64,000 nt of DNA, taken from the NCBI RefSeq assembly GCF_033472595.1, contig NZ_CP137642.1, positions 558,001-622,000 of the forward strand. The letters run 5' to 3'. The stretch is from Methanoculleus receptaculi (GTDB taxonomy: Archaea > Halobacteriota > Methanomicrobia > Methanomicrobiales > Methanoculleaceae). Positions within the stretch are counted from its first letter, which is position 1, and every line of letters starts with the position of its first letter. A program made the position numbers and the translations under genes. A model generated the notes under the pieces. The model searched no databases and had not been told where the DNA came from. It worked only from the letters and a program-made list of their open reading frames with translations. Shown here piece after piece: positions 46,738 to 55,868 of the stretch.

Positions 46738-47815
46738 ACCCCTTCCGGTGTATGGTGCTTTATCCGGCGATCCCGTTTCTTATGCCTCAGTTTTGATTTT
46801 TGGGCTCTTTTAGGGGAGATCGATCCTGCTATATATGGTTGGCGGTACAGTTGTGAACCGGAGAAGCTTCAAATGACCACATTATCAAACAATCAACAGA
46901 AGATAGCAAGGAGGATCGACGCAGGCACCGCCGCCGAAGTCTGGCGCGACTGGAAGTGGCAGGTGCGCCACGCGATCACCGATATATCCACATTCGAGCG
47001 GCTTCTCGGCATATCGTTCGGAAAGGACGAGCGGCGGGAGCTGGAGGAGACCGCGAACCGGTTCCCCCTGCGGATAACCCCGTACTACCTCTCGCTCATT
47101 GATACGAAGGATCTCTGGATCGATCCGATCTTCATGCAGTGCTTCCCGTCGCCGGCGGAGCTGCAGGTCGAGCCCGACGATATGGAAGATCCGCTTGCCG
47201 AGGACGCCGATCACCCTGCCGCTACCCCGACCGGGTGCTCTTTTTGGTCAGCAACGTCTGCGCTGTGTACTGGCGGCACTGCACCCGGAAACTGAAGGTC
47301 GGGGACGTCGACTCCATCCCCTCAGAGGCCGAGGTCATCGAGAGCCTGGACTACATCCGGGAGAACCCCGGTATCCGGGACGTCCTCCTCTCCGGGGCGA
47401 CCCGTTCATGCTTCCCGATGACCGCCTCGACTGGATCCTGACCGAGCTCGACGACATCGAGCATGTCGAGGTGGTCGGGATCGGCACCCGGACTCCGGTT
47501 GTCCTTCCCTACCGGATCACGTCACCACCCGCTCTGGGTGAACACCCACTTCAACCACCCGGCGGAGATCACCGCGTCCTCGCAGAAGGCGCTCGCGCAG
47601 CTTGCCGATGCCGGCATACCGCTCGGCAACCAGACCGTCCTGCTCGCGGGGGTGAACGACTGCTCCCGGATCATGAAGACCCTGGTGTACAGACTCGTCA
47701 GGAACCGGGTCCGGCCCTACTACCTCTACCAGTGCGACCTGTCCGAGGGGCTCGCCCACTTCCGCACCCCGGTCTCGAAGGGGATCGAGATCATCGAGCC
47801 CAGACACCGCATGAT

Positions 47816-49327
47816 TTAGGGATTATACTCTCCAAATCATCCTCATTTTTCCAATCCCGCCACTCAAATCGCAAGTTCTATATACCTATAATCCCTAATA
47901 TTATATCATATGGAAGACTGGGTTCGTGCCTGGCTGGAAGAGCAGCGCCGGAAGGGTGAGAAGTGCCTGGAGATCAAATACATCCAGAACAAACCCTACG
48001 TCTACCGCTCAACGAGTGTCTACGACAAGACCACCAAATCGCCGAAGAAGGTGAGCACGTATCTTGGCCGTCTCACAAAAGAAGCTGGTCTCATCCCGAA
48101 AGGATCGCGTGGTAGCCGTCCCCTCCATTCTTTCAGGACGGTCAGGGAGTATGGGAACGCCGCCCTCATGACAGAGGAGTTCACTGACCTGTTACCGGTT
48201 CTCCAGGACGCTTTCCCAGACTACTGGCAGGAACTCGTTGTACTGACATTCACCCGGGTCACCGGTTACACACCGCTCTCGCGGGTTGCGGATGTGTGGG
48301 ATAAACTTGACAACATCCTTGATATCAAACCTGACTGTGACCCAAGAACGCTCTCCCGGGTACTAACAGCGGTCGGCGGTGACCGCACCGCTCAACAGAT
48401 GGTCTTCCAGCATCTCTCCTCACGTGCACAGCACCTCGTCTATGACCTCTCATTTGTCTTCTCCTGCTCCGATACCGTGAACCTGGCCGAGTTCGGCTAC
48501 AACGCCGATGATATCTGGCTCCCGCAGGTCAACATCGCGCTCTTCAGTGCGACCGATACAGGACTTCCTGTGATGATCCGGGGCCTGCCAGGCTCAGTCC
48601 GGGATGTCGCCACGCTTGTCCGGTCCCTCGCCGAGATCGATGCCCCTGGCGCGACCCTCGTTCTCGATAGGGGTTTCGTCTCGGAGGCAAACGAGAACCT
48701 GCTGCGAGAGTCAGGACTCCAGTTCGTCCTCCCCCAGCGCCGCAACAGCACCCGGTATGAGACCCGGATCCACCTCACCGACCACTTCTTCTACCACAAA
48801 CGGCTGATCCATGCAGGGAAACGTGAGGTGGACGGGGTGACGCTCTACCTCTATGAGGATGTCGATCTGGTGGCGGAGGAGGAGAAGACGCTCTACCGGT
48901 TGCTGGAAGAGGGGGCGATCGACCGAGAGACGCTGAATAAGCGACTGAAGCGCGCCGGCCGGATCCTGATCGTCTCATCCCTCGCGGCAGAACCCCGGGA
49001 GGTCTACGACCTCTACAAGTCCAGAAGCCTGGTCGAAGAACATTTTGCCGTGTTCAAGAGTTTAATCCAGGCGGATAAACTATACCTCCGCGATGCAACG
49101 GCGGTCTTTGGCCACATCTTTGTGGGGTTCCTGTGCCTCTACCTCTACTGCAGGATCCTGAATAGGATCAAGAAAGTGGGAATGACCGCTCATCTCTCAC
49201 CGCATGGTCTCCTCCTGAAACTTTCAAAGGTGTATGCAGTGAGGAGCGGGGAGGAGAGAGCGATCACCGAGGTGCCAAAGCAGGTACGGAAGATCGCAGA
49301 GAGGCTTGAACTGAATATATTCCCTAA
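47816..49327 (+). mobile_element. Complete IS1634/IS4-like insertion sequence
   Basis: About 1.5 kb. Inverted ends: TTAGGGATTATA at 47816-47827 and TATATTCCCTAA at 49316-49327 (11 of 12 positions complementary). A further ATAATCCCTAA lies at 47887-47897 near the left end. It carries one transposase gene and sits inside the ablA pseudogene. I see no clean target-site duplication beside the ends. A wrecked copy lies at 43024-43742. Confidence 0.82.
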
Positions 49328-49334
49328 TGTATGA
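47910..49334 (+). CDS. DDE transposase, IS1634/IS4-like
   Basis: 474 residues, intact. First acid near [12 protein letters not shown], second in [15 protein letters not shown] (about residues 248-262), Glu in the region [25 protein letters not shown] (about 370-395), consistent with the DDE site of large IS4-like enzymes with a long insertion between D and E. The N-terminal [20 protein letters not shown] fits the ATG at 47910. The stop at 49332-49334 lies beyond the inverted repeat, so the last residues come from flanking DNA. Confidence 0.88.
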   Translation: MEDWVRAWLEEQRRKGEKCLEIKYIQNKPYVYRSTSVYDKTTKSPKKVSTYLGRLTKEAGLIPKGSRGSRPLHSFRTVREYGNAALMTEEFTDLLPVLQDAFPDYWQELVVLTFTRVTGYTPLSRVADVWDKLDNILDIKPDCDPRTLSRVLTAVGGDRTAQQMVFQHLSSRAQHLVYDLSFVFSCSDTVNLAEFGYNADDIWLPQVNIALFSATDTGLPVMIRGLPGSVRDVATLVRSLAEIDAPGATLVLDRGFVSEANENLLRESGLQFVLPQRRNSTRYETRIHLTDHFFYHKRLIHAGKREVDGVTLYLYEDVDLVAEEEKTLYRLLEEGAIDRETLNKRLKRAGRILIVSSLAAEPREVYDLYKSRSLVEEHFAVFKSLIQADKLYLRDATAVFGHIFVGFLCLYLYCRILNRIKKVGMTAHLSPHGLLLKLSKVYAVRSGEERAITEVPKQVRKIAERLELNIFPNV

Positions 49335-49828
49335 GGAGATTGGGATCGAGAACCTCATCGGGCACACCAGCGGTTTTGCGGTCCCGACCTACGTCATCGA
49401 CGCCCCCGGCGGCGGAAAGATCCCGGTGATGCCCCAGTACCTCATCTCCTGGTCCACGAACCGGGTGGTGTTGCGCAACTTTGAAGGGGTGATCACCACC
49501 TACCGCGAGCCCGACTCCTACGAGCCGGTCTGGTGCAACCGCAAGTGCGCGACCTGCAGCCAGTACCTCAAGGTTGAGGGCGCGGACGAGTCCAAGGCAG
49601 TCGGGATCGGCAAACTCCTCTCCGAAGAGGATCCGACGACCGCGCTCGTCCCGGAGAACACCGAGCGGTTCGAGCGGAGAAATGAGTCCTGACACCGTCA
49701 CGACGATCGGCGGCACCCTCGTCCAGCCCTTGCGGAGCCGGATTCGAGTGCAAATGCAGTCCCGGTTGCAGACATTTGGTCTGTTCAGGTACCGTTAAGA
49801 TGTAATCACCCATCCGCATGGGCTCCAG

Positions 49829-50347
49829 TCAACGTCGCGGAACAGCGGTGACATCGATCTGTTTCACCCATTCAGGCAGTTGTTCTACCCGATCAACGGA
49901 CGTCACCGTCCCGTTGGGCGTGTCGAGGATTATTTTGTAGTTCTCCCAGCCGGTGGTATTGATAGTACTCTCCCAGCCGACAGTCTCGCCGCTGGCATCA
50001 GTAACGGCGGTAACCACCCTATAGGACTCGATACTCTCCCGTGCCGCAGAGCCAGGGTCCGACGCCGCCTGCCGGAGAGGGGGAAGAGTGATGAATGCCA
50101 CCGATTCTCCCGTCTCGTTGAATACACCACCCTTGAAGATGTAGCCTCCCTCGACCAGATCCCGGACTTCGCTGTCGTTTCGCAGTATCCGGGTCATCCG
50201 GTCATACCCGGAGACCCGGTCGATCCCGTCGTGCGCGGCTTCGTCATCATCGGCACAGCCCATGCTCTCCAGGAATAAAACGGAGAGGGTTGCAGAGAGC
50301 ACGACGGCAACCCCTAATAATATTCCCATTTTCTTCTTTGAATGCAT
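49829..50347 (-). CDS. Secreted or lipoprotein-like protein of unknown function
   Basis: 172 residues. An N-terminal signal anchor (KKMGILLGVAVVLSATLSVLF) is followed by ESMGCADDDE, where the Cys could be a lipid site. The rest is a polar domain ending WVKQIDVTAVPRR; no motif recognised. It overlaps the stop of the small gene upstream (TAATG), so the two are an operon. Confidence 0.7.
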   Translation of the reverse strand: MHSKKKMGILLGVAVVLSATLSVLFLESMGCADDDEAAHDGIDRVSGYDRMTRILRNDSEVRDLVEGGYIFKGGVFNETGESVAFITLPPLRQAASDPGSAARESIESYRVVTAVTDASGETVGWESTINTTGWENYKIILDTPNGTVTSVDRVEQLPEWVKQIDVTAVPRR

Positions 50348-50622
50348 TAGGCCTCCATGGTTGCTGCCAGAGGATTGGTGACACCGAAAACCTCATCCCT
50401 GGAATATCCAGTTCTTTCGAGTATCCTGGAAATGGCCTCTTCCTTATCCGGATTGAGAGGCATTACTTTTACAGGAAGCCTATGCGCATAGTATACCGGC
50501 TCCCCGTATCGGATAAGTTCATCAACCGTTTCGGAGGCAATACTGAGTTCACCAGGGCGCTCTTTCAGTTCATCGATTGGAATTATCTCTATATCATACT
50601 TTTCCCTTTCAACCGTGGTCAT
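50347..50622 (-). CDS. Small protein of unknown function
   Basis: 91 residues from the ATG at 50622 (MTTVEREKYDIEIIPIDELK). Acidic, soluble, no signal peptide; ends SRILERTGYSRDEVFGVTNPLAATMEA. The open frame extends upstream through an inverted repeat (50629-50662) and I start it downstream of that. Cotranscribed with the secreted protein gene after it. No family recognised. Confidence 0.6.
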   Translation of the reverse strand: MTTVEREKYDIEIIPIDELKERPGELSIASETVDELIRYGEPVYYAHRLPVKVMPLNPDKEEAISRILERTGYSRDEVFGVTNPLAATMEA

Positions 50623-50628
50623 ACTGAG

Positions 50629-50662
50629 GCCATCAATCCAATGCCCCCACTGGTTTGATGGC
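50629..50662. repeat. Inverted repeat, copy B
   Basis: Arms GCCATCAATCCAATG and CACTGGTTTGATGGC, 13 of 15 positions paired, with a CCCC centre. It is a diverged copy of the palindrome at 40747-40778 and lies 7 bp before the start codon of the small gene at 50347-50622. Confidence 0.65.
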
Positions 50663-50687
50663 AACTTTAAGCGACCACGCAGATCCC

Positions 50688-50744
50688 TCCCTCATCCCCC
50701 ACCCTCTGCATAATTAGAATCCTCCCCCTCATCTCCCACCCTCT
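50688..50744. repeat. Short direct repeat, 38-bp period
   Basis: CCCTCATCCCCCACCCTCT at 50688-50706 recurs as CCCTCATCTCCCACCCTCT at 50726-50744, 18 of 19 bases identical, in a gene-free stretch (50663-50878). No other feature seen there. Confidence 0.6.
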
Positions 50745-50878
50745 CATAGAAACGATACCTCGAGCCTTGAGAGCAAATTGTGGCAGAACCTGGAAAACTG
50801 AAGACAGCTCCCGCTCATCATGTCCCCCCATATTTCGGGGGGAAAGTTCCCTCAACTCCGACTGAGTATCAGAATCCC

Positions 50879-51870
50879 TCAGACCAGTGCACTCAGGTGC
50901 GTTGGATTCTTCAGTCCCGCGCGCAACCCGAACAGAAGGAGAATTTGATATGCAACGAAGTTGAGAGTCATATAGAGTTTCCGGCTCTCATGTCGGATCC
51001 CTTTGAGGTGAAAGGTTACAGAAGCCTTAATCCGGCCATGTATCCGTTCACACTCACCGCGGCTTTGTATGAGAGTTGGGAATTCCGGGTCGAGAAGATT
51101 CTTGTTTCGCAAATGCATCCCGACCTGTTCAACTCTTCCATGCTGGTATAGGAATCGCAACTGTTGAGTCAGTGGAGCATGGATATCTCCCCCTGCTCTC
51201 CGGAGTTTGTTGACCCAATGCCGGATGCGTGGGTTCCGTCCATTTTTCCCGGATCACTGCCCCCTCCCGGGTATCAATACAGGGAAGTGGAAAAAGGTGG
51301 GTTAAATCCGCATCAGTCCCATTCGAGTAGACCATGGTGAGTGGGTATGGTCCGAGATGGAAGATATGCGCTTTATCCATCTTAACCTGGTAATGCGGGT
51401 GAAAAAGAGCATATCTGTCATACCGGGATGCTTCGATTGGAGTTGAATCGATGATCCCAACCATCTCCTTCTGTGCCCAGAGAACAATTGCCTCACCGAC
51501 AAGATGCATGAGCCGTTCCACACCTTCGACGCCGAGACGATATTTCACAAAACTGTGGAGTGTTGCAGGATTGGGCAATAGATACCCTGCTTTCAGTCTT
51601 CTCTGCACCAAGGTTGAAACAATCATCCTCTGTCAGGAGACGAACTGTCCGGACATAGGAATGTTTCCTGAAACACTTGACGACAGGTAGTTTGATCATA
51701 AGAATAACCGGATAATGGAACCGAGAGACCTGTCTGGAGTAGTATTCTCGTTCAATAGTCTGTGCAATGGTGTCCAGATAGGGCGAACTGAGGAACTCCG
51801 TGAGAGAGAACCCTGGTTTAATCTCTTCAAATCCGTCTTCTTTTGCCAAAAACTCGGTGTTAAAGGCCAT
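50879..51870 (-). pseudogene. Broken DDE transposase of a third insertion sequence
   Basis: Three shifted frames in order on the minus strand: MAFNTEFLAKEDGFEEIKPGF to RTVRLLTEDDCFNLG (51870 to about 51600), then RRLKAGYLLPNPATLHSFVK with GIIDSTPIEASRYDR (to about 51160), then RIHGRIKASVTFHLKGIRHESRKLYM (to 50879). DSTPIEASR carries the first DDE acid of a transposase family unlike the two other element types in the window. Unable to encode a working enzyme. Confidence 0.8.
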
Positions 51871-52022
51871 GAGCCATTTTGGGGCCAGGTATATATACCT
51901 GACGGAACACCTCTTACCGAGGCGCAAAAAAAATTAGCAGACCTGGTAAATCTCCGGTAAAAACCAGATAAACTGGCAAGGTGCGCCAGAGGCGCGCATA
52001 CTACCGGAAAAGAGAGAAGTGT

Positions 52023-52775
52023 TTATAGGCCAGATCGTTGATTTGATGGCCTCATACTATCAGGAGACCTGGAAGGAGTCGTGATCGTAAAGGTCTGGTC
52101 AACGCCCACTGCTTCATAGACAGGTCCAAATAAATAATCAGTCACAGTAAACTCGATCGTCTGACCGGGATCGACATCAATAAGCCACCAGAAGAAATGT
52201 CCTACATCAGTTTGATCGGGATTATGTTCCCACTTGCGCCAGACAATTTCTCCATCTTCGCTATCATCATAGCCGTTGAGCATGAAAGTTACGAGATCTG
52301 CTGCAGAAAGAGCAAATCCGGCATATGGGGATATGGCACTTATTGCCAGAGATGATACCTTATATGCAACAGTATAGTAATACGCACTGTTGCCATTATC
52401 ACGGGGCCATGCCCCCATGCGCACCGGGTCCGTGCTGGTCCATATCGACTGATGGGGCTTGTTATATGTCTCTGCAATTTCCAGAGACTGAATCCTGCAG
52501 GCAGATGCGGATTCACCGTCATTGTAGCGCGTCTCTCCTACACCAGCCATGCGGAAATTACATTCATATACGTCCCTTTCCGGAATGTACGGCCCACCAA
52601 AATAACCAACAGATGAGGCAATATATGCGTCAATCTGCCCATAAGAGGCTGAATTGACTTCAGTCCAACTTTCGTCCGGGTTGTCGTAAGCACTCGCCGC
52701 AGGCACCACACTCACACTCACCAGCATTACCGTCAGGAGCGTGGAGAATGCCCGCAGTCCAATTTTTCCGTTCAT
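52023..52775 (-). CDS. Secreted protein of unknown function
   Basis: 250 residues. A signal peptide with hydrophobic core FSTLLTVMLVSVSVV ends in PAASAYDN, a good cleavage site. The mature part is rich in Tyr, Ser and Asp, with two cysteines (YECNF, ASACRIQ) that could pair. Residues about 135-165 (VAYKVSSLAISAISPYAGFALSA) are moderately hydrophobic. The end FTITTPSRSPDSMRP is polar. No family recognised. Confidence 0.7.
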   Translation of the reverse strand: MNGKIGLRAFSTLLTVMLVSVSVVPAASAYDNPDESWTEVNSASYGQIDAYIASSVGYFGGPYIPERDVYECNFRMAGVGETRYNDGESASACRIQSLEIAETYNKPHQSIWTSTDPVRMGAWPRDNGNSAYYYTVAYKVSSLAISAISPYAGFALSAADLVTFMLNGYDDSEDGEIVWRKWEHNPDQTDVGHFFWWLIDVDPGQTIEFTVTDYLFGPVYEAVGVDQTFTITTPSRSPDSMRPSNQRSGL

Positions 52776-53451
52776 GTGTTTTTCCTCCGGTTTTTCCCCG
52801 GAGGCAGGAGGGGCATACCTTCAAGTGCAGAAAGTGCATACACTTCCATTGCCTCTGGGCACGCGGGGCGCGTCAGACCTGGGGATGGGCGACCCCCGCA
52901 CGCGGCACCCGATGCGCTTCTGGGTTGTTAGAAGATATAAAATCAGCAGTCACCGTTCGGCTGGAACCGAACGCACCATAAACCTTTTTTATTGAGTGAC
53001 GAACGGCAGTACGGGTATTCCCGCCATCGGCATACACACGAGATGGATCCGCCTCGCGAAGGTGGTACTTACAAAACCGGGATAGCAGGTACGAGCAACA
53101 CGCTCATGACCGTGAGAACAACTGTTGATCGCACAGATCCAATGGTTCTCATTTTCTCCGAGTTTCTGTACCTGGAGGCATAATAAAGCGTTTGTTTAAG
53201 TGCACGAGGTGTTTACTCCCGCTTCGCCTCTGAGCATGCTATGGGGACCCGGCTCGCTCGTGAGGAGGAATCCGGGCTCCCGCGGGAAGCCGCGGGCGGT
53301 GCCACCGATGAGACTCTGTCATCAACGCTTATACCATTTCTGTGAAAATCGTCTAGCCATCAAGGCACCCGGAGGTTCCGGTCCGGGAAAAAGCGCGCTC
53401 GCCCGATATCGGAACGCAGCTCTTCCGCTCGCTTCGGATCCGGCCGAGTAT
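52776..53451. other. Gene-free stretch
   Basis: About 680 bp where I support no gene. Short open frames on both strands have implausible composition. It holds a strong hairpin at 52954-52973 (see separate entry) and GC-rich local inverted repeats around 53240-53300. The upstream promoter of the secreted protein gene must lie near 52776-52830, but no clear TATA box is visible. Confidence 0.5.
52954..52986 (+). terminator. Hairpin followed by T-tract
   Basis: CGTTCGG (52954-52960) and CCGAACG (52967-52973) form a 7-bp stem with a 6-base loop, followed at 52983-52988 by TTTTTT. It looks like a rho-independent-type terminator for a plus-strand transcript, although no gene is seen just upstream on that strand. 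Confidence 0.5.
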
Positions 53452-54027
53452 TCAGTCGTCACCCATTCTCGTTCGTAACTCCAACAAGATCGGATCAACC
53501 AGATCCCGGAGTTCTCCGCGGTCGCGAGACGTGTCCCAGACCCCGCAACCGCCGTCCCCCAGCCGCATGACGATCATGTTCCCCGACCAGTCCTCGAGAT
53601 CCAGAAAGAACACCGCTTCGTCTGCAAGGATCTCCTTCGGCAACCCATCGACGATATAACTCGTCACGAATGTCGTTGGAACGGGGAAATACATCGCGAC
53701 ATAGGTGCTGTTCTGTTTCATGGCGTCCAGTTCCTCCCGCGAGAACCCTGTCTTATACTGGCCAGAGATACATCGAATTTGTTCGAGGCACTCCGTTTCT
53801 AGGGCAAAATACCCCGGATCTTCCGGGTAGAGGAGGGTGCTCCCGCCCCCGCGAGCGCGGACCTCAATGAACGAGACATTCTCCCGGAGGGCGCCCGTCG
53901 GCCGGGCCGTCTGATTCTCCGGAATCTCTGGGACTTCCGAGACCATATCCGGCAGCATCAGTGCGGCGACCAGGATCAGTGCAGCCGCGGCGGCACAGGC
54001 GATGACGGGATACAGGATCTTCTTCAT
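53452..54027 (-). CDS. Signal-anchored protein of unknown function
   Basis: 191 residues from the ATG at 54027 (MKKILYPVIACAAAAALILVAALML), a clear signal anchor; the longer open frame is Arg/Ser-rich and not real. Mature part has cysteines in TECLEQIRCISG and GGCGVWDTS. No family recognised. It follows another secreted protein gene by 37 bp on the same strand. Confidence 0.7.
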   Translation of the reverse strand: MKKILYPVIACAAAAALILVAALMLPDMVSEVPEIPENQTARPTGALRENVSFIEVRARGGGSTLLYPEDPGYFALETECLEQIRCISGQYKTGFSREELDAMKQNSTYVAMYFPVPTTFVTSYIVDGLPKEILADEAVFFLDLEDWSGNMIVMRLGDGGCGVWDTSRDRGELRDLVDPILLELRTRMGDD

Positions 54028-54064
54028 ATGCTTGCTCCGAAAAAGGGAAGGGAGCCGGGAGCGG

Positions 54065-55015
54065 TCACTTGACCGCCGGGACCTCCTCCCTGAACTCGGG
54101 AGACGCGGGGACGTAGCGGACGAACGAGGTCTCCTCCCCCGTCCCGTCCAGCACCTTGCCCGTGAAGATGTAGACCGGGACAAGGTGGGTGGGCTCCCTC
54201 GTCGCCGGGGCCTCGTAATAGCCGAGTTCGATCCCGGTGATATCTGCGCTCAGGCCCTCCGCCACGCCGGCGACTTTCAACTCTTCAAGCGCCTCCTCCG
54301 GCGTTATGATTGGTATCTCTTCCTGTGGGACATAGTCTCTCCAGAGTTTATATACATTCAGGATATCCCCTCCACCGCCGACTTCAACCGTCAGTTTCGA
54401 ACCGACAACCGGCCGACCGTCGATTGTGCGGGAGTACGAGACCAGAACGTCTTCAAAGGCGATACCGATAACCTCGCCATTCTCATTCTGTTTGACGATC
54501 TGTGGATGATCGACGCCGCACAGGATCGCATCAGGGGGTGCCAGCCCCGTCTTCTCCAGATATCTCGTTGCGATCCCGATCGCCTTCTCATCCGAAGGTA
54601 GGTTTGAGGGCAGGTTTTTGTCGTTCGGGTTCATCCAGCGAGGGATGTCAATCAGGGCGACACGTCCCGATTTCATATGGACCTCCAGCGAGTAGGGTTC
54701 GTCGGAGAGCAGCATCTGGTCGTACGATTCACGCACCGTTCCCTCCAGACCCATCTTCTCCGCCATCGATGAGACAAGTTCCGCTGTGATCTCCGGTTTT
54801 ACTGATTTATATAGGGTGACCTGTTCGGGCGTCGACGGGAACGGTACAGAGACGGTATAGGTAAGGTTTGCATTACTCGTCGATTTCATACCGCCTGTCA
54901 GGTCGGAACGATCATCCCGAAGAGGATCGTCGGCAAGCATGGGTATGCCGATCGCGGAGATCGTTCCCAGAAGCGCCAGCATAACGACGCTTATCCCAAT
55001 TACTTTCATGTTCAT
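54065..55015 (-). CDS. Signal-anchored protein of unknown function
   Basis: 316 residues. Membrane or signal helix at residues 4-26 (VIGISVVMLALLGTISAIGI). The exported part contains two repeated-looking alpha/beta segments (EITAELVSSMAEKMG; TPEEALEELKVAGVAEG) reminiscent of PepSY-like inhibitory domains, but I cannot prove that. Ends FREEVPAVK. First gene of a two-gene unit with 53452-54027. Confidence 0.7.
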   Translation of the reverse strand: MNMKVIGISVVMLALLGTISAIGIPMLADDPLRDDRSDLTGGMKSTSNANLTYTVSVPFPSTPEQVTLYKSVKPEITAELVSSMAEKMGLEGTVRESYDQMLLSDEPYSLEVHMKSGRVALIDIPRWMNPNDKNLPSNLPSDEKAIGIATRYLEKTGLAPPDAILCGVDHPQIVKQNENGEVIGIAFEDVLVSYSRTIDGRPVVGSKLTVEVGGGGDILNVYKLWRDYVPQEEIPIITPEEALEELKVAGVAEGLSADITGIELGYYEAPATREPTHLVPVYIFTGKVLDGTGEETSFVRYVPASPEFREEVPAVK

Positions 55016-55025
55016 CTAGATCACC

Positions 55026-55244
55026 TCAACACTGGTATGTGCCATACAGGAACGACGCACCGGGGGTTCCCTGGCTTCCGTGCCCGTAGACATAGTCGGA
55101 CCAGCAGCCTTCTCGGGCAAGGGCTGCCGCATAAGAAGTGAGTATATCAATATCCCCCAGGTGCGAATGTTCGTTGCTCCGAGCCGATTCAGTCCATTCA
55201 AGATAGATCTCTCCCAGATTCCCAAGCGGCGTATATGTTGTGGA
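55026..55244 (-). pseudogene. C-terminal fragment of an unidentified secreted protein
   Basis: One frame reads STTYTPLGNLGEIYLEW then TESARSNEHSHLGDIDILTS and YAAALAREGCWSDYVYGHGS to GTYQC and a stop at 55026. The composition is protein-like, but there is no start codon before the upstream stop at 55245. It looks like the end of a longer gene whose front was lost. An overlapping 80-codon frame (55016-55258) has a start but an unlikely sequence. Confidence 0.45.
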
Positions 55245-55251
55245 TTATTTC

Positions 55252-55534
55252 CTACCACTTTTCCAGTGCTTCAAGCCGCTCTTCAATCCTAGTTATAGAC
55301 GCCTGCATCGAACGTAGCAGCTCAGTGCTCTCCACAGAATCGAACCGGGTTTTTGTAAAACGTCAAGGTAGCGGCTCTCTTTATCATCAATCCACAATTT
55401 AAGGTTGCTTACGAGGCTATCAATAAACATCAGTGTGATGACAACTCCCCAGATCAGCCAGAGGCCAGTAACGGCACTGATAATGGTCACTCCTATCGCT
55501 GCAAGAATATACAAGGTATTTTTACTTTTTCCAT
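55252..55534 (-). pseudogene. Small two-helix membrane protein, apparent double frameshift
   Basis: The ATG at 55534 has an AAGGGG ribosome binding site. Adding one A to each of two A5 runs (minus strand; T5 at 55526-55530 and 55350-55354) gives one continuous protein of about 94 residues: MEKSKNTLYILAAIGVTIIS, a second hydrophobic helix (LWLIWGVVITLMFIDSLV), and a charged tail ending in the coiled-coil-like ITRIEERLEALEKW. Either the gene is broken twice or the reference under-counts both homopolymers; the coherence favours sequence error. Promoter: TTTATAAG near 55600. Confidence 0.55.
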
Positions 55535-55868
55535 AATTACAACCCCTTTCTTCTAAATTTGCCTGCTCAAATCCACACAATGAGATGAACACTGTACTAC
55601 TTATAAATTCTGTCACATTCCTTTACACGTCCAGGGGATGTTCCCGAAAATAAAGAGGTTGATCCCCCGCGGGGGAGAAAGACGAGACAACCCATTCTCA
55701 CAGAAGGGATACTGATTTTTATCCAGCAAAAATGCTCCGGAATGCACTAAGAAGATAATTGGGTGTCCAAAGCTGATGCGCACTCGCCACTGGAATAGAC
55801 CCGACATTCGGCGGGATGTACAAAGAAGAGAGGGTGCTTTCGCTCCACTACAGAAACGAGCCGGATAC
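55535..55868. other. Gene-free stretch
   Basis: About 330 bp. It holds the promoter of the small membrane protein gene (TTTATAAG near 55600-55608 on the minus strand) and a 12-bp perfect palindrome, CCCCCGCGGGGG, at 55664-55675. Nothing else recognised. Confidence 0.45.

Larger units (their letters stand above)
46873..49692 (+). pseudogene. ablA: Lysine 2,3-aminomutase, frameshifted and interrupted by an insertion sequence
   Basis: Former AblA, which makes beta-lysine for the osmolyte pathway. Pieces in several frames run in order: WRDWKWQVRHAITD and [11 protein letters not shown] (46873-47218), [19 protein letters not shown] (about 47225-47400), [19 protein letters not shown] (about 47420-47520), [20 protein letters not shown] to [19 protein letters not shown] (47520-47800), then after the insertion [20 protein letters not shown] to 49692. 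The radical SAM cysteine triad is damaged (CAVYW instead of CAVYC). At least three frameshifts and two small deletions precede the insertion. Cannot be functional. Confidence 0.92.

Noticed and set aside
47781-49355. Target duplication GGGATCGAG around the insertion sequence
   Set aside because: The nine bases occur on both sides but 14 or more bases away from the inverted repeats, so they are part of the aminomutase gene, not a true duplication.
52992-53183. Short plus-strand frame of 63 codons
   Set aside because: No recognisable motif, no ribosome binding site, and it lies in a stretch with no other coding signal.
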